Origin: Agrypnia vestita
Lineage: Eukaryota; Arthropoda; Insecta; Trichoptera; Phryganeidae
DNA: 64,000 nucleotides
Direction of reading: 5' to 3'
Assembly (NCBI GenBank): GCA_016648135.1
Contig: JADDOH010001570.1
Location: forward strand, 1 to 64,000
The position numbers and the translations under genes are program-made. Positions 45,101-57,200 of this stretch are shown piece after piece (positions within the stretch are counted from its first letter, which is position 1; each line of letters opens with the position of its first letter). Under the pieces are notes generated by a model. The model saw only the letters and a program-made list of their open reading frames with translations. It made no database searches and was not told where the DNA came from.

Positions 45101-46724
45101 ATTCTTTAGTATAAAGCTTTCATAAATACCTGAGCCGACAAACAAGAAGTTATATACAAAATAATGAAAAAAAACTTGCACGTGGGGTGTGAGATATAAA
45201 GTAATATAAACATATCTAAAATTTTGTCAGATATCGCGAGAATACTGACTCGTCTGTATATCAACGAAGAGTTCGAGTTCTGCAAGTTATTAACCACGAA
45301 TATATATTTTTTTGTTTTTTATAACATATATTTTTAAAAATTAAAATAAATAAATTCTCTACGATTATTGTGTTTTTTTTTATAATATATAAAATGTATT
45401 TATCTGTATTTACCATCCGAAGTAAATTATTCCTTTCTTAATTTTACGAATATATTCGAATATTAAAATATACTATCATTAACTATTCGATATTCGAATA
45501 GTTGGAATCACGAATATTTGGAGGCTCTAGTCGCTATATATTTACGTGAAGTGTATGAATGGTAAGAAAATTAAGTAAGGTACACAGACAATGAGTATTA
45601 TAGGTACTAAGAGGTTTTGGAATTGAGGTTTATTGAGACAAGTTTATAAGTAGTGATGCAACGAATACTACTTTCACCAATACGAATACGAATACAATTA
45701 ATTCAACAGGGTAATAAATAATACACCAATGTTATTTTTTTACTAAGAGATTTAATAATTAAAATTTACCACCGGAAAATTTTTGTTCAAAAAGCACAAC
45801 ATTTCTTTTATCTGTTTGTACATTCCCAGCTGTCGAAAATAAATATCACTTTTTTCACGCTTACTAGAGGTCATGTTATTAGATTTAATTTGAAATTATT
45901 TTATAAGACTTAACACTTTTACACACAACGGAACAAAATGGAACAAACAATACGTATTACAAAACAAAAATCTAACCTTATTAATAACACAACGAAACTA
46001 GATGAAAGAACTCATGTTATGCTTTGAAATAAGCAATAATTGACAACTTGAGAACTCAACAAATCCATTCATTTAATGTTAGGGGACTCCCCGATAATAT
46101 TAGGCGTGTTCGGATGCACGGTGCAAAGCCAAACCGTAATTTGCGTTGCGTTCAGTTCTAAATAGTTTGTTTTTAATATTCGTGATTATATTCGCCGAAT
46201 ACCAATATTCGGTAAATATCTACTATTCGGCGAACACGAATATTCGTATTCGTTGCATCACTATTTATAAGTTCTTCTTCTCCTATGCACGCTACACGAA
46301 GTTACGGGGACAGACGGACGGACGGACAGACAACGAAATTATTAAAATTGGGATGTTACCACGAAGAACTTAATGCAATAGATTTGGTCGTAATAATGAA
46401 TCAATCATTGTACTTAACAGGGGCGTGCAGTGGGAACATCGCAGGATGACTTTTATGCAATCAATTATTTGGAAAAAAAATTGGAATACAACATATATTT
46501 CGTAATATTCACATTGTTATCATAGCATTCATATTTTGATATATCATAAAGATCTGTAGCGTAAATATTTGATTTCTATTTTTTTTTCCAAAATATACTT
46601 TAGCAAAAAAGTCATGCTTCAATGTTACCATAGTTAATTGATACTTAAAGAGTCGCCTTGGTTCCAGGTTTGCAGTACGGCCGGCTCATACTTTGCCCTG
46701 CTGAAACAGCTCATGGAAAAATGA
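38397..46724 (+). CDS. Odorant receptor OR-2 (7tm_6), five exons, 402 aa
   Basis: Tandem paralog of OR-1 with the same role as a ligand-gated olfactory channel subunit. Exons: 38397..39187, 40120..40219, 40305..40409, 43749..43904 and 46668..46724, all GT-AG, giving 402 residues with no stop. By hand count 43 residues differ from OR-1: 40 in exons 1-2 and only 3 in exons 3-5, while silent differences are spread more evenly. The start follows OR-3; an in-frame ATG at 38304 would add 31 residues. Intron 1 is short (0.9 kb, Helitron and mariner relics) and intron 3 is long (3.3 kb) because of a retrotransposon. It converges on OR-3, with stop codons 1.4 kb apart. The upstream 0.6 kb is almost identical to that of OR-1, so the two may share expression signals. 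Confidence 0.93.
39240..39420 (-). pseudogene. mariner (mauritiana-type) transposase C-terminal fragment
   Basis: The minus strand encodes ENDEELKSAVVNWFNSQ, then FYAEGLKKLVQRYEKCL ending NGDYV and a stop, the classic C-terminus of Mos1/mauritiana-group transposases. Only about 60 codons remain and the catalytic domain is gone. It is a different subfamily from the two full-length mariners here. It lies in OR-2 intron 1 and is absent from OR-1. Confidence 0.8.
39721..40024 (+). mobile_element. Non-autonomous Helitron, OR-2 intron 1
   Basis: Counterpart of 11905..12247. Hairpin CCGTCA-TTTT-TGACGG at 39998..40013, then CTAG at 40021..40024 followed by T. Shared position in both paralogs. Confidence 0.75.
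40120..40219 (+). CDS. OR-2 exon 2
   Basis: 100 nt between TTTTTTTAG and GTAAGTTT. Six amino-acid differences and no silent difference from OR-1 exon 2. Confidence 0.93.
40305..40409 (+). CDS. OR-2 exon 3
   Basis: 105 nt between TTACATAG and GTGAGT. One amino-acid difference (His/Tyr) and two silent differences from OR-1. Confidence 0.93.
40770..41790 (-). pseudogene. 5'-truncated non-LTR retrotransposon, OR-2 intron 3
   Basis: The minus strand encodes RAYVKRRIGYLIPFWGTEN, LNRLQRQQNKTLKMVYDL and a KIIHRLAIGEIQ stretch (41562..41239), the C-terminal region after the RT of CR1/Jockey-type ORF2. The 3' tail is AT-rich at about 40770. A related 3' end lies at 54120..54371 on the plus strand. 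A 145-bp MITE is nested at 40964..41108. Confidence 0.8.
40964..41108. mobile_element. 145-bp palindromic MITE with TTA target duplication (PIF/Harbinger-like)
   Basis: Ends GGGCCGGTTGTTTCAA and TTGAAACAACCGGGCC (inverted; one base shorter on the right) with TTA at 40961..40963 and 41109..41111. The related retrotransposon 3' end at about 54165..54180 has a single TTA and no insert at this point, which gives an empty site inside the window. No coding capacity. Confidence 0.85.
41791..43748. other. Rest of OR-2 intron 3
   Basis: Unique AT-rich sequence without a recognised element. A direct repeat of about 66 bp occurs at 42760..42825 and 42832..42898 (TTATACAAAAAGATTATT ... AACTCTGGTA.ATTGTTATCA). 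Most of it is missing from OR-1 intron 3 (540 bp). Confidence 0.5.
43749..43904 (+). CDS. OR-2 exon 4
   Basis: 156 nt between TTTTTTCAG and GTGAGT. Two amino-acid differences (Asn/Ser and Ser/Lys) and four silent ones from OR-1. Confidence 0.93.
44713..45529. mobile_element. hAT-type MITE private to OR-2 intron 4
   Basis: Ends TAGAGCCTCCAATCCGAATA and CGAATATTTGGAGGCTCTA are inverted. The 8-bp target duplication GACGCTAT/GTCGCTAT has one mismatch. The OR-1 intron has a simple GTCGCGATATAT at this position (about 14226), so the insertion followed the duplication. 817 bp, with no transposase. Confidence 0.8.
45651..46263. mobile_element. hAT MITE, OR-2 intron 4
   Basis: Ends TAGTGATGCAACGAATA and TATTCGTTGCATCACTA with target duplication TTTATAAG at 45643..45650 and 46264..46271. 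Same insertion as 14336..14995. Confidence 0.88.
46668..46724 (+). CDS. OR-2 exon 5 (last exon)
   Basis: 57 nt after TTCCAG, encoding the same 18 residues as OR-1 exon 5, then TGA. Confidence 0.92.
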   Translation, partial: VCSTAGSYFALLKQLMEK

Positions 46725-46848
46725 GGGATGCAACAAAAGCCGAAGAAATTTATTTATTCACATATGCACGTGTACCACCTATATTTAATTATGTAATTTT
46801 TGCGAGTTCATTTTGTGATTTTGTTTTGTGCTTTGATGTTTTCTTTCA

Positions 46849-46854
46849 AATAAA
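46849..46854 (+). terminator. OR-2 polyadenylation signal
   Basis: AATAAA 125 nt after the stop, in the same context as after OR-1. Confidence 0.6.
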
Positions 46855-47817
46855 TTATTGTTCCCACATTGCACCCCAGGGACAGTGAAGTGCTTTGTGC
46901 AGTTTCCTCACCGCGCCGTATGAGTAATTCTCCTTCGTCTGCGGTGTAGTGAGGAAATTGATTTAGCATTAAAACAATGTCAATCTGGATGGCGAAAATG
47001 TAGGGCGATACGGGAGCTTTTGCTCGCTGAAAGGACCGGGGTTTGTGGTGGGTCCCACTTCACTGTACCACCAACATTGTTGTTTATTCAATATTTATGC
47101 AACTTTACTCAGTCTTTTTAAGTATTCACCAATATTTTCAAAAAGAAAAATATTTTTTTAATTTCTTTAACTTATATAGTTATATTTAAATCATGTAACT
47201 CAGTAGGGGATTTAATTGTCAAGACATATTATAGATGCATAATATCTGTTTTGATAATCTCAATACATATTACTTATATCCTAGCAAAGCCTATTTTATT
47301 TCTTGCATAAGGTCCTAAAATACTTTTTTATAAGAACATAAAATTTAAATTAGTTCTGCTGAAAGCGTTCAATCCACTAAATGCTGAAAATAAGTTATAC
47401 ATGGGTTTGGACAGCACAATACGATAAGTTTATGTGCTGAAAACATCCAAGCCCTGAGTGCTATAGTTTTTTGAATTTTAACATATTTTCAACCCACATA
47501 ACTAAAAAAAGACAAAGTTGTCAGAAAAAAATAATACAAAAAAAGTTACGGAAATTACACGAAGTTACTACGGACGGACGAACAGACAAAGAAATTATTA
47601 TAATTAGGATTGATGTTCAAATCTCTTCTTTGAGAAATATATATATATAAATAATCAACAAACACATTTTACTGCAATATAATTTATTTTAAAATAAGTA
47701 TTGTCGTGAATATTGTGTTATACGAAGTAAATATCAAAAAATAGTTTATAAAATACATACAAGCCCTAGTGAAAATCATTAAATATTGTTACATACATTT
47801 GTATAATGTATATTTTC

Positions 47818-47859
<42 letters not shown>

Positions 47860-48022
47860 TTAATATATATATATATTTATATATATCTAATATATATATA
47901 TATACCTACCTATTAAATGTGTACATAGGTATGCAAAAAATGGTGGTTTATTCGAAAACGGTACATATTATTAATCTTCTACGATCTGGTGATAGCCGAA
48001 GAAAAATAACAAGAATAAGTTA
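46855..48022. other. Intergenic space between the convergent OR-2 and OR-3
   Basis: Aligns with the OR-1 downstream flank up to about 47815. From about 47985 it aligns instead with 26475 onward, so about 9 kb present in unit A (17.3-26.5 kb) is missing here. Confidence 0.65.
47823..47905. repeat. (TA)n microsatellite
   Basis: Long interrupted run of TA dinucleotides at the point where unit A carries a palindromic MITE. Confidence 0.9.
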
Positions 48023-48028
48023 TTTATT
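48023..48028 (-). terminator. OR-3 polyadenylation signal
   Basis: AATAAA on the minus strand, 112 nt after the OR-3 stop codon. It lies within the tail of the RTE remnant. Confidence 0.5.
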
Positions 48029-48139
48029 AATTATACTTTAAATAAATAAAAATGAATTAATCCTGGAATAAAGACATAAATAAATAAAAATAAATTTAGC
48101 TCAGTGTAAAATGATAAACTATTGATGTATTTTAGATAT

Positions 48140-48205
48140 TTATATTTCTTCTTCATGCATCAGCTGCTTCACCAGAGCGAAGTACGAGCCTGCGTTTCTG
48201 CAGAC
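48140..48205 (-). CDS. OR-3 exon 5 (last exon)
   Basis: 66 nt after TTGCAG: VCRNAGSYFALVKQLMHEEEI and TAA. An identical stray copy is at 26638..26703. Confidence 0.92.
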   Translation of the reverse strand, partial: VCRNAGSYFALVKQLMHEEEI

Positions 48206-51200
48206 CTGCAATCAGAGTAGAATACTTAAAAGTCGAAAGTAAATCAATATGCAACGATTGCAGTTACAACGAATCGAGGCCTACATAAGGGTTGCCAGAA
48301 AACTACCCGACAGCCGATTACCAGACAAGCCAATATTAAAAAAATATAATTGTAACGTCGCTAGGGAGGAATGAAAATACTGGAAATTAATTCTCGTTAT
48401 TATTATCTTTGGGTAACACGTATTATTCCATCGTAGAATATTCAATTGTCGCACCTTTGTGGATATAAAACTATGTTTTATATTCTCTGTTTATATTCAT
48501 ATGTTTATATTCTATTTATATTCTCACCTGTAGATGAGAATATCTGTAGTTCATGAAACTGGTCGTGTATAACTTAAACTCAAAATTATTTTATTTATAT
48601 ATAAATTATCAACACAATAATGTCAAATTTTTATAAATAATCAAATTTATTTTAGAAATAGTCATGTCTGTTCAACTTACAAGCGAACATAAATTACGAA
48701 CATTTAAAATATGTTAAAAATTTTCAACAACACAATACTGGACTTTATCCCTAGGGGGGCATCATTCATCAAGATATTTATTATAGAATCTATTTTTTAT
48801 ATGGGAAAGTAGGTAAGGTATTCATTTTTGGGTGTTCACAGGCTTACAACCTTTTTCACGGCCGGCTCAAGTGATTACTTTACACAATGTAACGTTCATC
48901 AAATCCACCCATGATAGACTACCATATCTACCAAATTTTCAGAAGTTGTATATGTTTAACGTTGTTATTTTTCACTACCGCCACCTGTGGTCAAATGTTA
49001 TTCCCATAAAGCAGGACCAGTACCAGATGTTGCCATTGGTAATGAGATATCTATATTTTTGATTGGAGTTTTAAAAGTAATGTCCTTTTTTATGTACATG
49101 ACAATCTTTCGAATTATTAACATTTTATTAACCTTAAGCATTTACCGCAGATCAAATTTTTCCTTTACACCAAATCATTAAATTGAATATATAATATAAA
49201 TATAAAAAAGTTCAGAACTTAAATTAATTAGAACATCTTCAAATCATAGGGACGATTTTAACTACACTTTTTAATAAAAATCAAATCAGTTACTAATGCG
49301 AAGAACATGTCACCTTCAATAATAACATGTTCATGCCATCATTCTGAAATTAACACGCCTTTTAATTTGATTGGAATATTTATGGTTAATATAAATTTTA
49401 ATCTGGCATTTCTCTCACATATTTTTTATTTATTTAAAGACTATTATGATATGTACTTATACATTATTTTTCAATAATTTTAAATGGTACATACCATGTT
49501 TTGTATTATTAATTAACATACCAGGTATATTATAATTTTGGATAATGGATGGTAAAAATGGAAAGCATTTGAAGGGTTGTTTGATGTTCGTATTTTACCA
49601 ATTTTAAAAAGGTGTTATTCTATTAAAAATGAGTTCCAGAGGCGAAAAAATGGTTTTTAACTACAATTTTTTAGGCAAAATTAGTATATTTTTATTTTTT
49701 GTGCATAAATGTAGCTGTTTCGTAATCGTCGCGCGCAGGCCGCACCATGATTTTGATTGATTGCGCTGGCGCCCGATGTGTTCTGCGCCAATCTGACAAT
49801 TTGACAGTTGAAAAGCGTGTCAAGTGTCGTTTTTTCGGTGAGAACGGACTTTCCTCTTCGTGTGTGTTCAACATCAGTTCAATTTAGCCTTACGGAAGAG
49901 ACACACTAACTGTTCCGGATTCGACGAAGCCAGGAGAATCTCGATTGAAGCGGCACCCGACTTACCAGGAAACCGCAAGTACAATTTGTCCACTGTGTCC
50001 ACGTAGCGTTGGCCCAGTATATCTCGGGTGTCATTTACGGTCAATCATTAATTGGCGGCGATTGGAAAGGAAAATCTTTCTTTCTAATATCCGACCTGCG
50101 TGCGATGGTGGCGGGACGTTCGTCATCGTAAAAATGTGTTTTTTTACTTTGTAAATACTTTTTTGATATTTTAGTGACATAAATCAATAAAAATTAATCT
50201 TGAATTAACAATAAAACATATTTTTCAAAGGCGACATGCAAATGTCCAATTATCTCAAAATGACTTGAATGTTAGTTAGTTAACAACCTCTTGCCTTGGA
50301 TGGGGTCTTCAAATGGTTCTTCCGCGCACAATTCCGACGTTATGTACATACGAGGTCTGTTCAAAAAGTATCGCAAATTTTGAATTTACGCAGGTTACGT
50401 ATATTCGATTTTTATGGCATTATGTTGGTAATCAAGCCTCTCACTTATGCCGACAATTTCGGCCATTTTGAACCTTCAGTCAATTTTTGACGCCTGTTCT
50501 GCTTGCACGTGTTTTGGCTCGTCTTCGATTTTTGCCTTTTCCAAAAAATGGATCAAAGAATCTGTATCAAATTTTGTGTGAAAAACAAAATTAAGTGCGC
50601 GGACGCATTCCAAATGTTAACTGTGGCATATGGTGAAGCTACCCTGGGCCGAAACAACGTATATCGGTGATACAAAATGTTCTCAGAGGGCCGAGGAGAT
50701 GTGAAAGACAAAGAGCGTGCCGGACGCCCGAACACGTCAGACGAAAACACTGTTGAAGTGAAGAAAATAGTATTGGCCAATCGTTGAATCACCATTAGAG
50801 AAATTGCTAAGGACCTAAACATATCGATTGGCTCTTACCATTTAATTTTTACCAATGATTTGGGCATGAGACGGGTTGATACAGATTCTTTGATCCATTT
50901 TTTTGGAATAGGCAAAAATCGAAGACCAGCCAAGACACGTGCAAGCAAAGCAGTTGTCAAAAATTAACTGAACGTTCAAAATGGCCGAACTTGTCGGCAT
51001 ATGTGAGAGATATAAGTACCAACATAACGCCATAAAAAAATAGAAAATCGAATAAACGTAACCTGCGTAAATTCAATATTCGTAATACATTTTGATACCG
51101 TGTATATTATTTTTTTATTCGGATAAATAGTAAATACTTACGGAGCTGAAGCTTTCGATCGAAAGACTGAAGAACTTGTTGGCTGTGAGCTGCAGGGGGC

Positions 51201-54200
51201 TCCGCGAGCGATGGATGATCATGACGATGCTCATGTGGAACTTCCTGTTCACGTCTACCCAGTTGAAGTTGTAGGCCGTGTCCCCAACTTCTGTGCTCTG
51301 GAAAACACCAAATTCACTGAAATTAAGACGAGCGTCGCAAGCCTAACTAATTGGACAATAGCTTAATTTGCGCACCGATGATTCCTTTTAAAATAAAAAC
51401 TAGCTGCAACCCGTCGAAAATGACGGTAATTTTACATGCCAGTTCCTGAAGAATAAGTGTTTACTTATTTTTTTATTTATTAGAGACACTAACAGGATAA
51501 TAGGTACACGATACTCTAATAATAAAACATTATAAATGAAGACTATGCCCATTATCTCAATTACAAGTGTCTTCGGCACGCTTTAGCAACATGAATATGT
51601 ATATTATATATTTAGTGTTTGAATTTAGTGTGATCATATAATAATATGTATATATGTAATTAATTAATGGAATTAATTTTAACTAAACAACTTTGTTTTA
51701 ACCACATAACTAGTAACTTTACGTCTGCCGGATGGACGCAAACTAACATATAATTAGGCAATATAATTAATAACCAGATAAATTTGATGAGTAGCCCGTT
51801 ACTTGATATATTTCCCATTTCAGCGTCCACTTCTCAATTACCCCCACCATAATTGTAGCCACGCCCCCGTTAAAAAATTGATTTGTTTCTAAATTAAGTA
51901 ATGGATAGTTAGTTTGCGTCCGTCCTGATGAAGAAACAGTGGTATCGAAACCGGTAGACGTAGAGTTAATCGTTAAGTGGTTAATACAAAGTTGTTTAAT
52001 TTAAATTAATAATTATGTCCAACCACAAAGTTAACGCTATAAACATCAAAAATAAGTTTTTACTTATTTTTAGCCAACACCCATGAAATAGTAGATAGTA
52101 ACGACTTATATTTAATTCTTTTTTATATTTCCCCTGCCGGCAGTTAATTGTACTATTGGTAAAACCTGGGGATTTTGCTGGATGGAACATTAAATGGTTT
52201 GCATCTTTGCTAAGTCCTATATGTACTGTATTTATGGCTGGCCACGTAGGCTCGGCGGTAGCAACATGTGTTAAGCGGCCGGTTCAGCTTTGTTGGCCCG
52301 GGATCAAGCCTCTTCTCCGGCTGTTTAATTTGTTTTGTTTAGCGGTGAATTCGAACGAAATTACGAATGTTACACGAAGTTACGGGGACAGGCAGACAGA
52401 CGGACAGACAGCGAAATTATTATATTTAGAAGATTTATTCGCTTTTATACAAGTCGAATAAGTAATACAAACTTGTATGCATTTACCTGCAGACAAAAAT
52501 CTAACCAGAGGTTTCGTGGGTCTATGTGATCATATTTTTTGTTATCAAAATTTGTCAATAAAAAAAATCGACAGGCCGCGGCCAAAAAATTCGTTTTCAG
52601 TGTCTTACAGAAAATCAATAGATTCTGAATATTTATATGTAGGTACATAGAATATGTTTTCTTACGAGTACAAAGCTAGCATTATGACAATAAAACTGTA
52701 CTAAAATAATTTAGAATTGTTTTGGTATAGTTGTTTTATATTAAATGAATACTAAAAACCACCTTTTCGGAAAAAAAGCTGAAATTTTCTTCCTCCCTCT
52801 TTACCCCGCTCTCTTCTCCAGATCATACAATCGTACAGAAATGAACCTAGCATTTCTTAGTTGCATAATACAACCCTTAAGAAAATATAGCCACTCAATT
52901 TTATATATTATAGATGAAGCCACTTTTTATATGGGGAAGTAGGTGTGGCAGTCTTTTTTGGGTGTTTATAGGGCTTACGACACATCGTACGGCTGGCTTA
53001 AGTGAAGTGAGTCGATTCTAGGAGCCATTTATAATATATATTGATTAATGATGTCTCCCTGGACATAAAATCCAGTATTGTGTTATGGAAAAATTTGAAC
53101 ATATTCAAAATATTCACTCAATCCCATCTACCTCCTGCCTTTATTCATGTTACCTTCAACACTTGCCCTATATATTTTCTTAACCATCCTTTTCTCGCTC
53201 ATACGCTCTACATGACCAAACCATCTCAGCACTCCTTTCTTTATAATATCTACTACACAACAGCCAACACTATATTCACTTCTAATTTGTTCTTTTCATG
53301 CTCTATCGACCAAAGATTTTCCACACAAGCGTCTAAGTGATGGCATTTCCACCGCATTATGTACCGCTAGTCTTCCGTCTTCCTTTTACAGGTTCTTATT
53401 GGTCATAATTGCTTTCAGAGCACCATTTATCAACCTTGCCACACATATTTCTTAGCAATCTCACCTCTACTGCATTCAGTCAACTTTCGTTCCTCTTTTA
53501 CCAGCTCCAAGGTTCACTTCCATGTGAGTCCATTAGTGTTGGTAACATAAATCTTTTGTGTGTCGCTAGTCTTGCCTCGATATACGTATTTATATTTCTG
53601 ATGTAGATATTATTGGGGTGATATATTCTATAAATAATAAAAAAATATTGATATATTCTATAAATAATAAAAATAAATTTATCATGTTAAAATAATACTT
53701 ACGCTCTCAATGAGTCGCTGACCAGCGTAACAGATGCCATGAAGCTGTCCTAGACTATTTATTAAATACAGAGCTGTCTTTAGGACATTTAATGGAGTTT
53801 CGGGTACCTATAAAGACAGATATTCTTATTATATTAAAACATGTTTCATTTACCTAATTACCGATAAATCGGCGTTTATTTAACAAAAATAGACATTTGA
53901 TTGCTTGTGACATACACGTAATATAAATAAATTTGGATAATATATAATAAGTCTCTTGGCCACTACCTACCTCGCTAGGTATATGGATATACCTGTTCTG
54001 AAGTAAGTAGCTTTTTTTTACATTTTATCCCCTTAGATTGACATTTAATATTTATTTTGAAAGAAAGTATATAGAGTAAAAATCAAGAGTAAAAAATATA
54101 AAATTATCATGCGAGATGCAGGAAAAAATACATAACACAAGCCAAAACAAAAACAGGACAATCCCGAGTAATTTGCAACGGATTAAAACTTTACAATGAC

Positions 54201-57200
54201 TGCCACAACAGACCAAACAACTGACCACTGACAAATTCAAAACAGATGTGACAAAAATGTTAAAACTCGGCCAACTATAAAAATGACTTTGTATCTAAAT
54301 CATATTATTATTGTGTCTTATATTGAATCATGTAAAAATGTTATCTATAAACCTTTTAGGTTTCCATTATATTAGGTCCTTACATATGAAATTGACGTTT
54401 AGTATGGGAGGAACATAAAGCCGATTTTTTATTTTATTATAATATATTTATTTAATCAAAGTATGTACCATTGCTATCTATGCACTTTGCCATCTCATAG
54501 GTAGTTCATCGATCCCTTTACTAAAAAAACCATTCGGACGGGAATCAATAAAATCTTTGAAGGCGGTTTGGACTGCCCCATCGGAGTTGAATTTTTTCCT
54601 TTGCAATAAGTTATCCAAATTTCGAAAAAAATGGTAATCTGTTGGGGCAAGGTCCGGAGAGTACGGTGGATGTCTTAGACATTCCAATTGAAGCTCCTCT
54701 AATTTGTTAGCCGTCTGTTGTGCAGTGTGTGGTCTAGCGTTATCATGAAGCAGCAGTGGCCTAGAGCGATTAACCAGCCTCGGTTGTTTAGCAGCTAGCT
54801 TTTCCATCATGGTTTGCAGTTGCTGACAATAGACATCTGCCGTAATCGTCTGGCCAGATTTAAGAAAGCTGTAGTGAACGACACCAGCACTAGTCCACCA
54901 AACGCTCACAAGTAACTTTTTTGGAGTCAATTTTCGCTTGGGGCATGGTTTGGCTGGTTCGGCAGGGTTCAGCCATTGCGATGAGCGCTTCCGATTATCG
55001 TACAGGATCCACTTTTCATCACAGGTAATGATTCGATTTAAAATCCCTTCATTATTGTGCCGGTTGAGTAATGCAACGCAGCAGTCAACGCGCGTTTGTT
55101 GATTTGCTTCACTCAATTCGTGAGGTACCCACCTTTCAAGCTTTTTCACCTTACCAATTTGCTTCAAGTGGATTAAAACAGTTTTATCACTAACACCGCA
55201 GCCTGCAGCTAACTCGGATGTGGTTTGCGATGGATCCGCTTCCACAATAGCCTTCAATTCTTCATTATCAACTTTGGTCTCCGGCCGTCCACGGGGCTTG
55301 TTCTGCAGGTCGAAATTTCCAGAACGAAAACGTTGGAACCAAAAACGCACTGTGTTTTCTTTTGCGGCACCGTCGCCATACACATCATTAATCCTTCGAG
55401 CCGTTTCTGCAGCACTGGTGCCACGGTGGAACTCGTACTCGTAAATAACGCGATATTTCAAGTTTTTCATTTTGTAAACTGAGTGACGCAAAGAAAAAAA
55501 CAATTGAGGAAAAAACAAATGAATTATAATTTTCAAAACACAAATACATGAGTAAATAGCTGTATAAATTTGGATTTGGAATTCCTAACCAAAGAGAAGA
55601 TATTTGAGATCAAATTTGCCAGTACGGCAAAACGCAATTTCATATGTAAGGACCTAATATTTTAAATAAAAATAAAAGTGGAAATAAATACAAGCGATAG
55701 TTTTATATTTCTTATCAAAACAGCGTCTATAATACAGATCTAGAAAATAAATGGAAAGCTGAAATAAACGTAAAATATAAAAGAGAAGAATTAATTGGAA
55801 TGCAAAGAAGAAGCTTAAAAACCTGGGACTGTGGTTGGGCCAGTCTACTGTAGAACTGTTCCGGGCCGCAGTAAATAAAGTCACCATAGCCAACAAGATA
55901 GCCGACGTCCGTTGACCGGATAGGGCACAAGAATAAGATATTTCAACATTAAATGCACGGATACGACGTTCGTTTTTAACATAAATTAACCTACATAGAG
56001 CATTTCAATTCCAAGAATGCACATCAGGACTGACATCACCATGAACTCGCAAAATATAATCGGGCTGAATATATCTTCCACCTCGCTCACGAACCTTAAA
56101 AATATAATTTAGTAATTAGAATAAATGCATATTCATTGGGATCTTCAGATTGTCATCCCAACAGTTGATAGAAAAAATAAAAATAATAAACGAAACAGAG
56201 AGTGAGAAAGAAATAAATGACGGTTATCTGTCAAACGTTAAAATACAAATACGATTCCAACGCGGCAATGACAATTTTTCCATAATTTTACATCAATTGA
56301 GAAGAAATTAATAAGTACATATGAAAAATCTATTTTCTATAAGTTTTAAATTCAAATTTAGAAAATTTTCCGCGACGTTATCGGGCCGCCGTTGCTAAAA
56401 ATCAAACTTTTCTAATGATTCCAATTTGAAAAAACCAATAAAATTTCTAAAAATCCGAAATTACACTATAATTACTATTGATTTTTTTTTAACGAAAATT
56501 TGATAGATCTTCTTAATCGTCGCCACGAGTCTACTTGCCAAGTTTGAGCTCGATTGGATCACGAGAAAAGGGTTAAAAATCGATCCAAAGTTTTTTCGAC
56601 GGCAAGCCGAAGCAAGCAGACGCCACGAGTTAAAAGAAAGGAAGTCAAAAATGGTATGACTGTTTTGAATAATTGGATAAAATTGTGTGATTATGTAGGT
56701 AGCTATTTAATTTTACTGTCACAAAAATGTTTTTATAGAAAACATCTAACGGGATCTAACGGATTGAAAGTTTTTTTTTCTCACATGGGACTTTGAAAAA
56801 AATAATTAATGTTTTTCGTACGTTTAGATGTTTTGTAGAAATAATTCAGCCTGTTAAACGCGTCATATTTGTAAATAAAAGTTATTTTTTCTAAAAAAGA
56901 CATAAAACATATCTCAAAAATGAGCCCTATGCAAAAAATATGTATTAATGAATTAAACGTTGACGTATTAGGATTTTGTAGGTTCAAATTTTTACAAGCC
57001 ATTTTCTTTCAGTTCCATGTTTTTTGGGTTCGTCAACCGTGTTTGGCTTTCAACAGAAATATGTTCAATTGATAATTTAACCTAACACATCGTCTATTTT
57101 TCTCTGTTGCTGTTTGTAGGTCGCCTTGTGTTGAGAAATTGTCATTTAAAGTGTCTCAAAATGCTCCTACACCATTAGCGCTTGTTCAGACACAGCGGGA

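Noticed and set aside
47769..48041. 90-codon frame rich in Ile and Tyr
   Set aside because: Translation of a TA microsatellite.
49692..50154. GC-richer frames possibly coding
   Set aside because: No recognisable domain, and conflicting short frames on both strands; left as unknown intron sequence.
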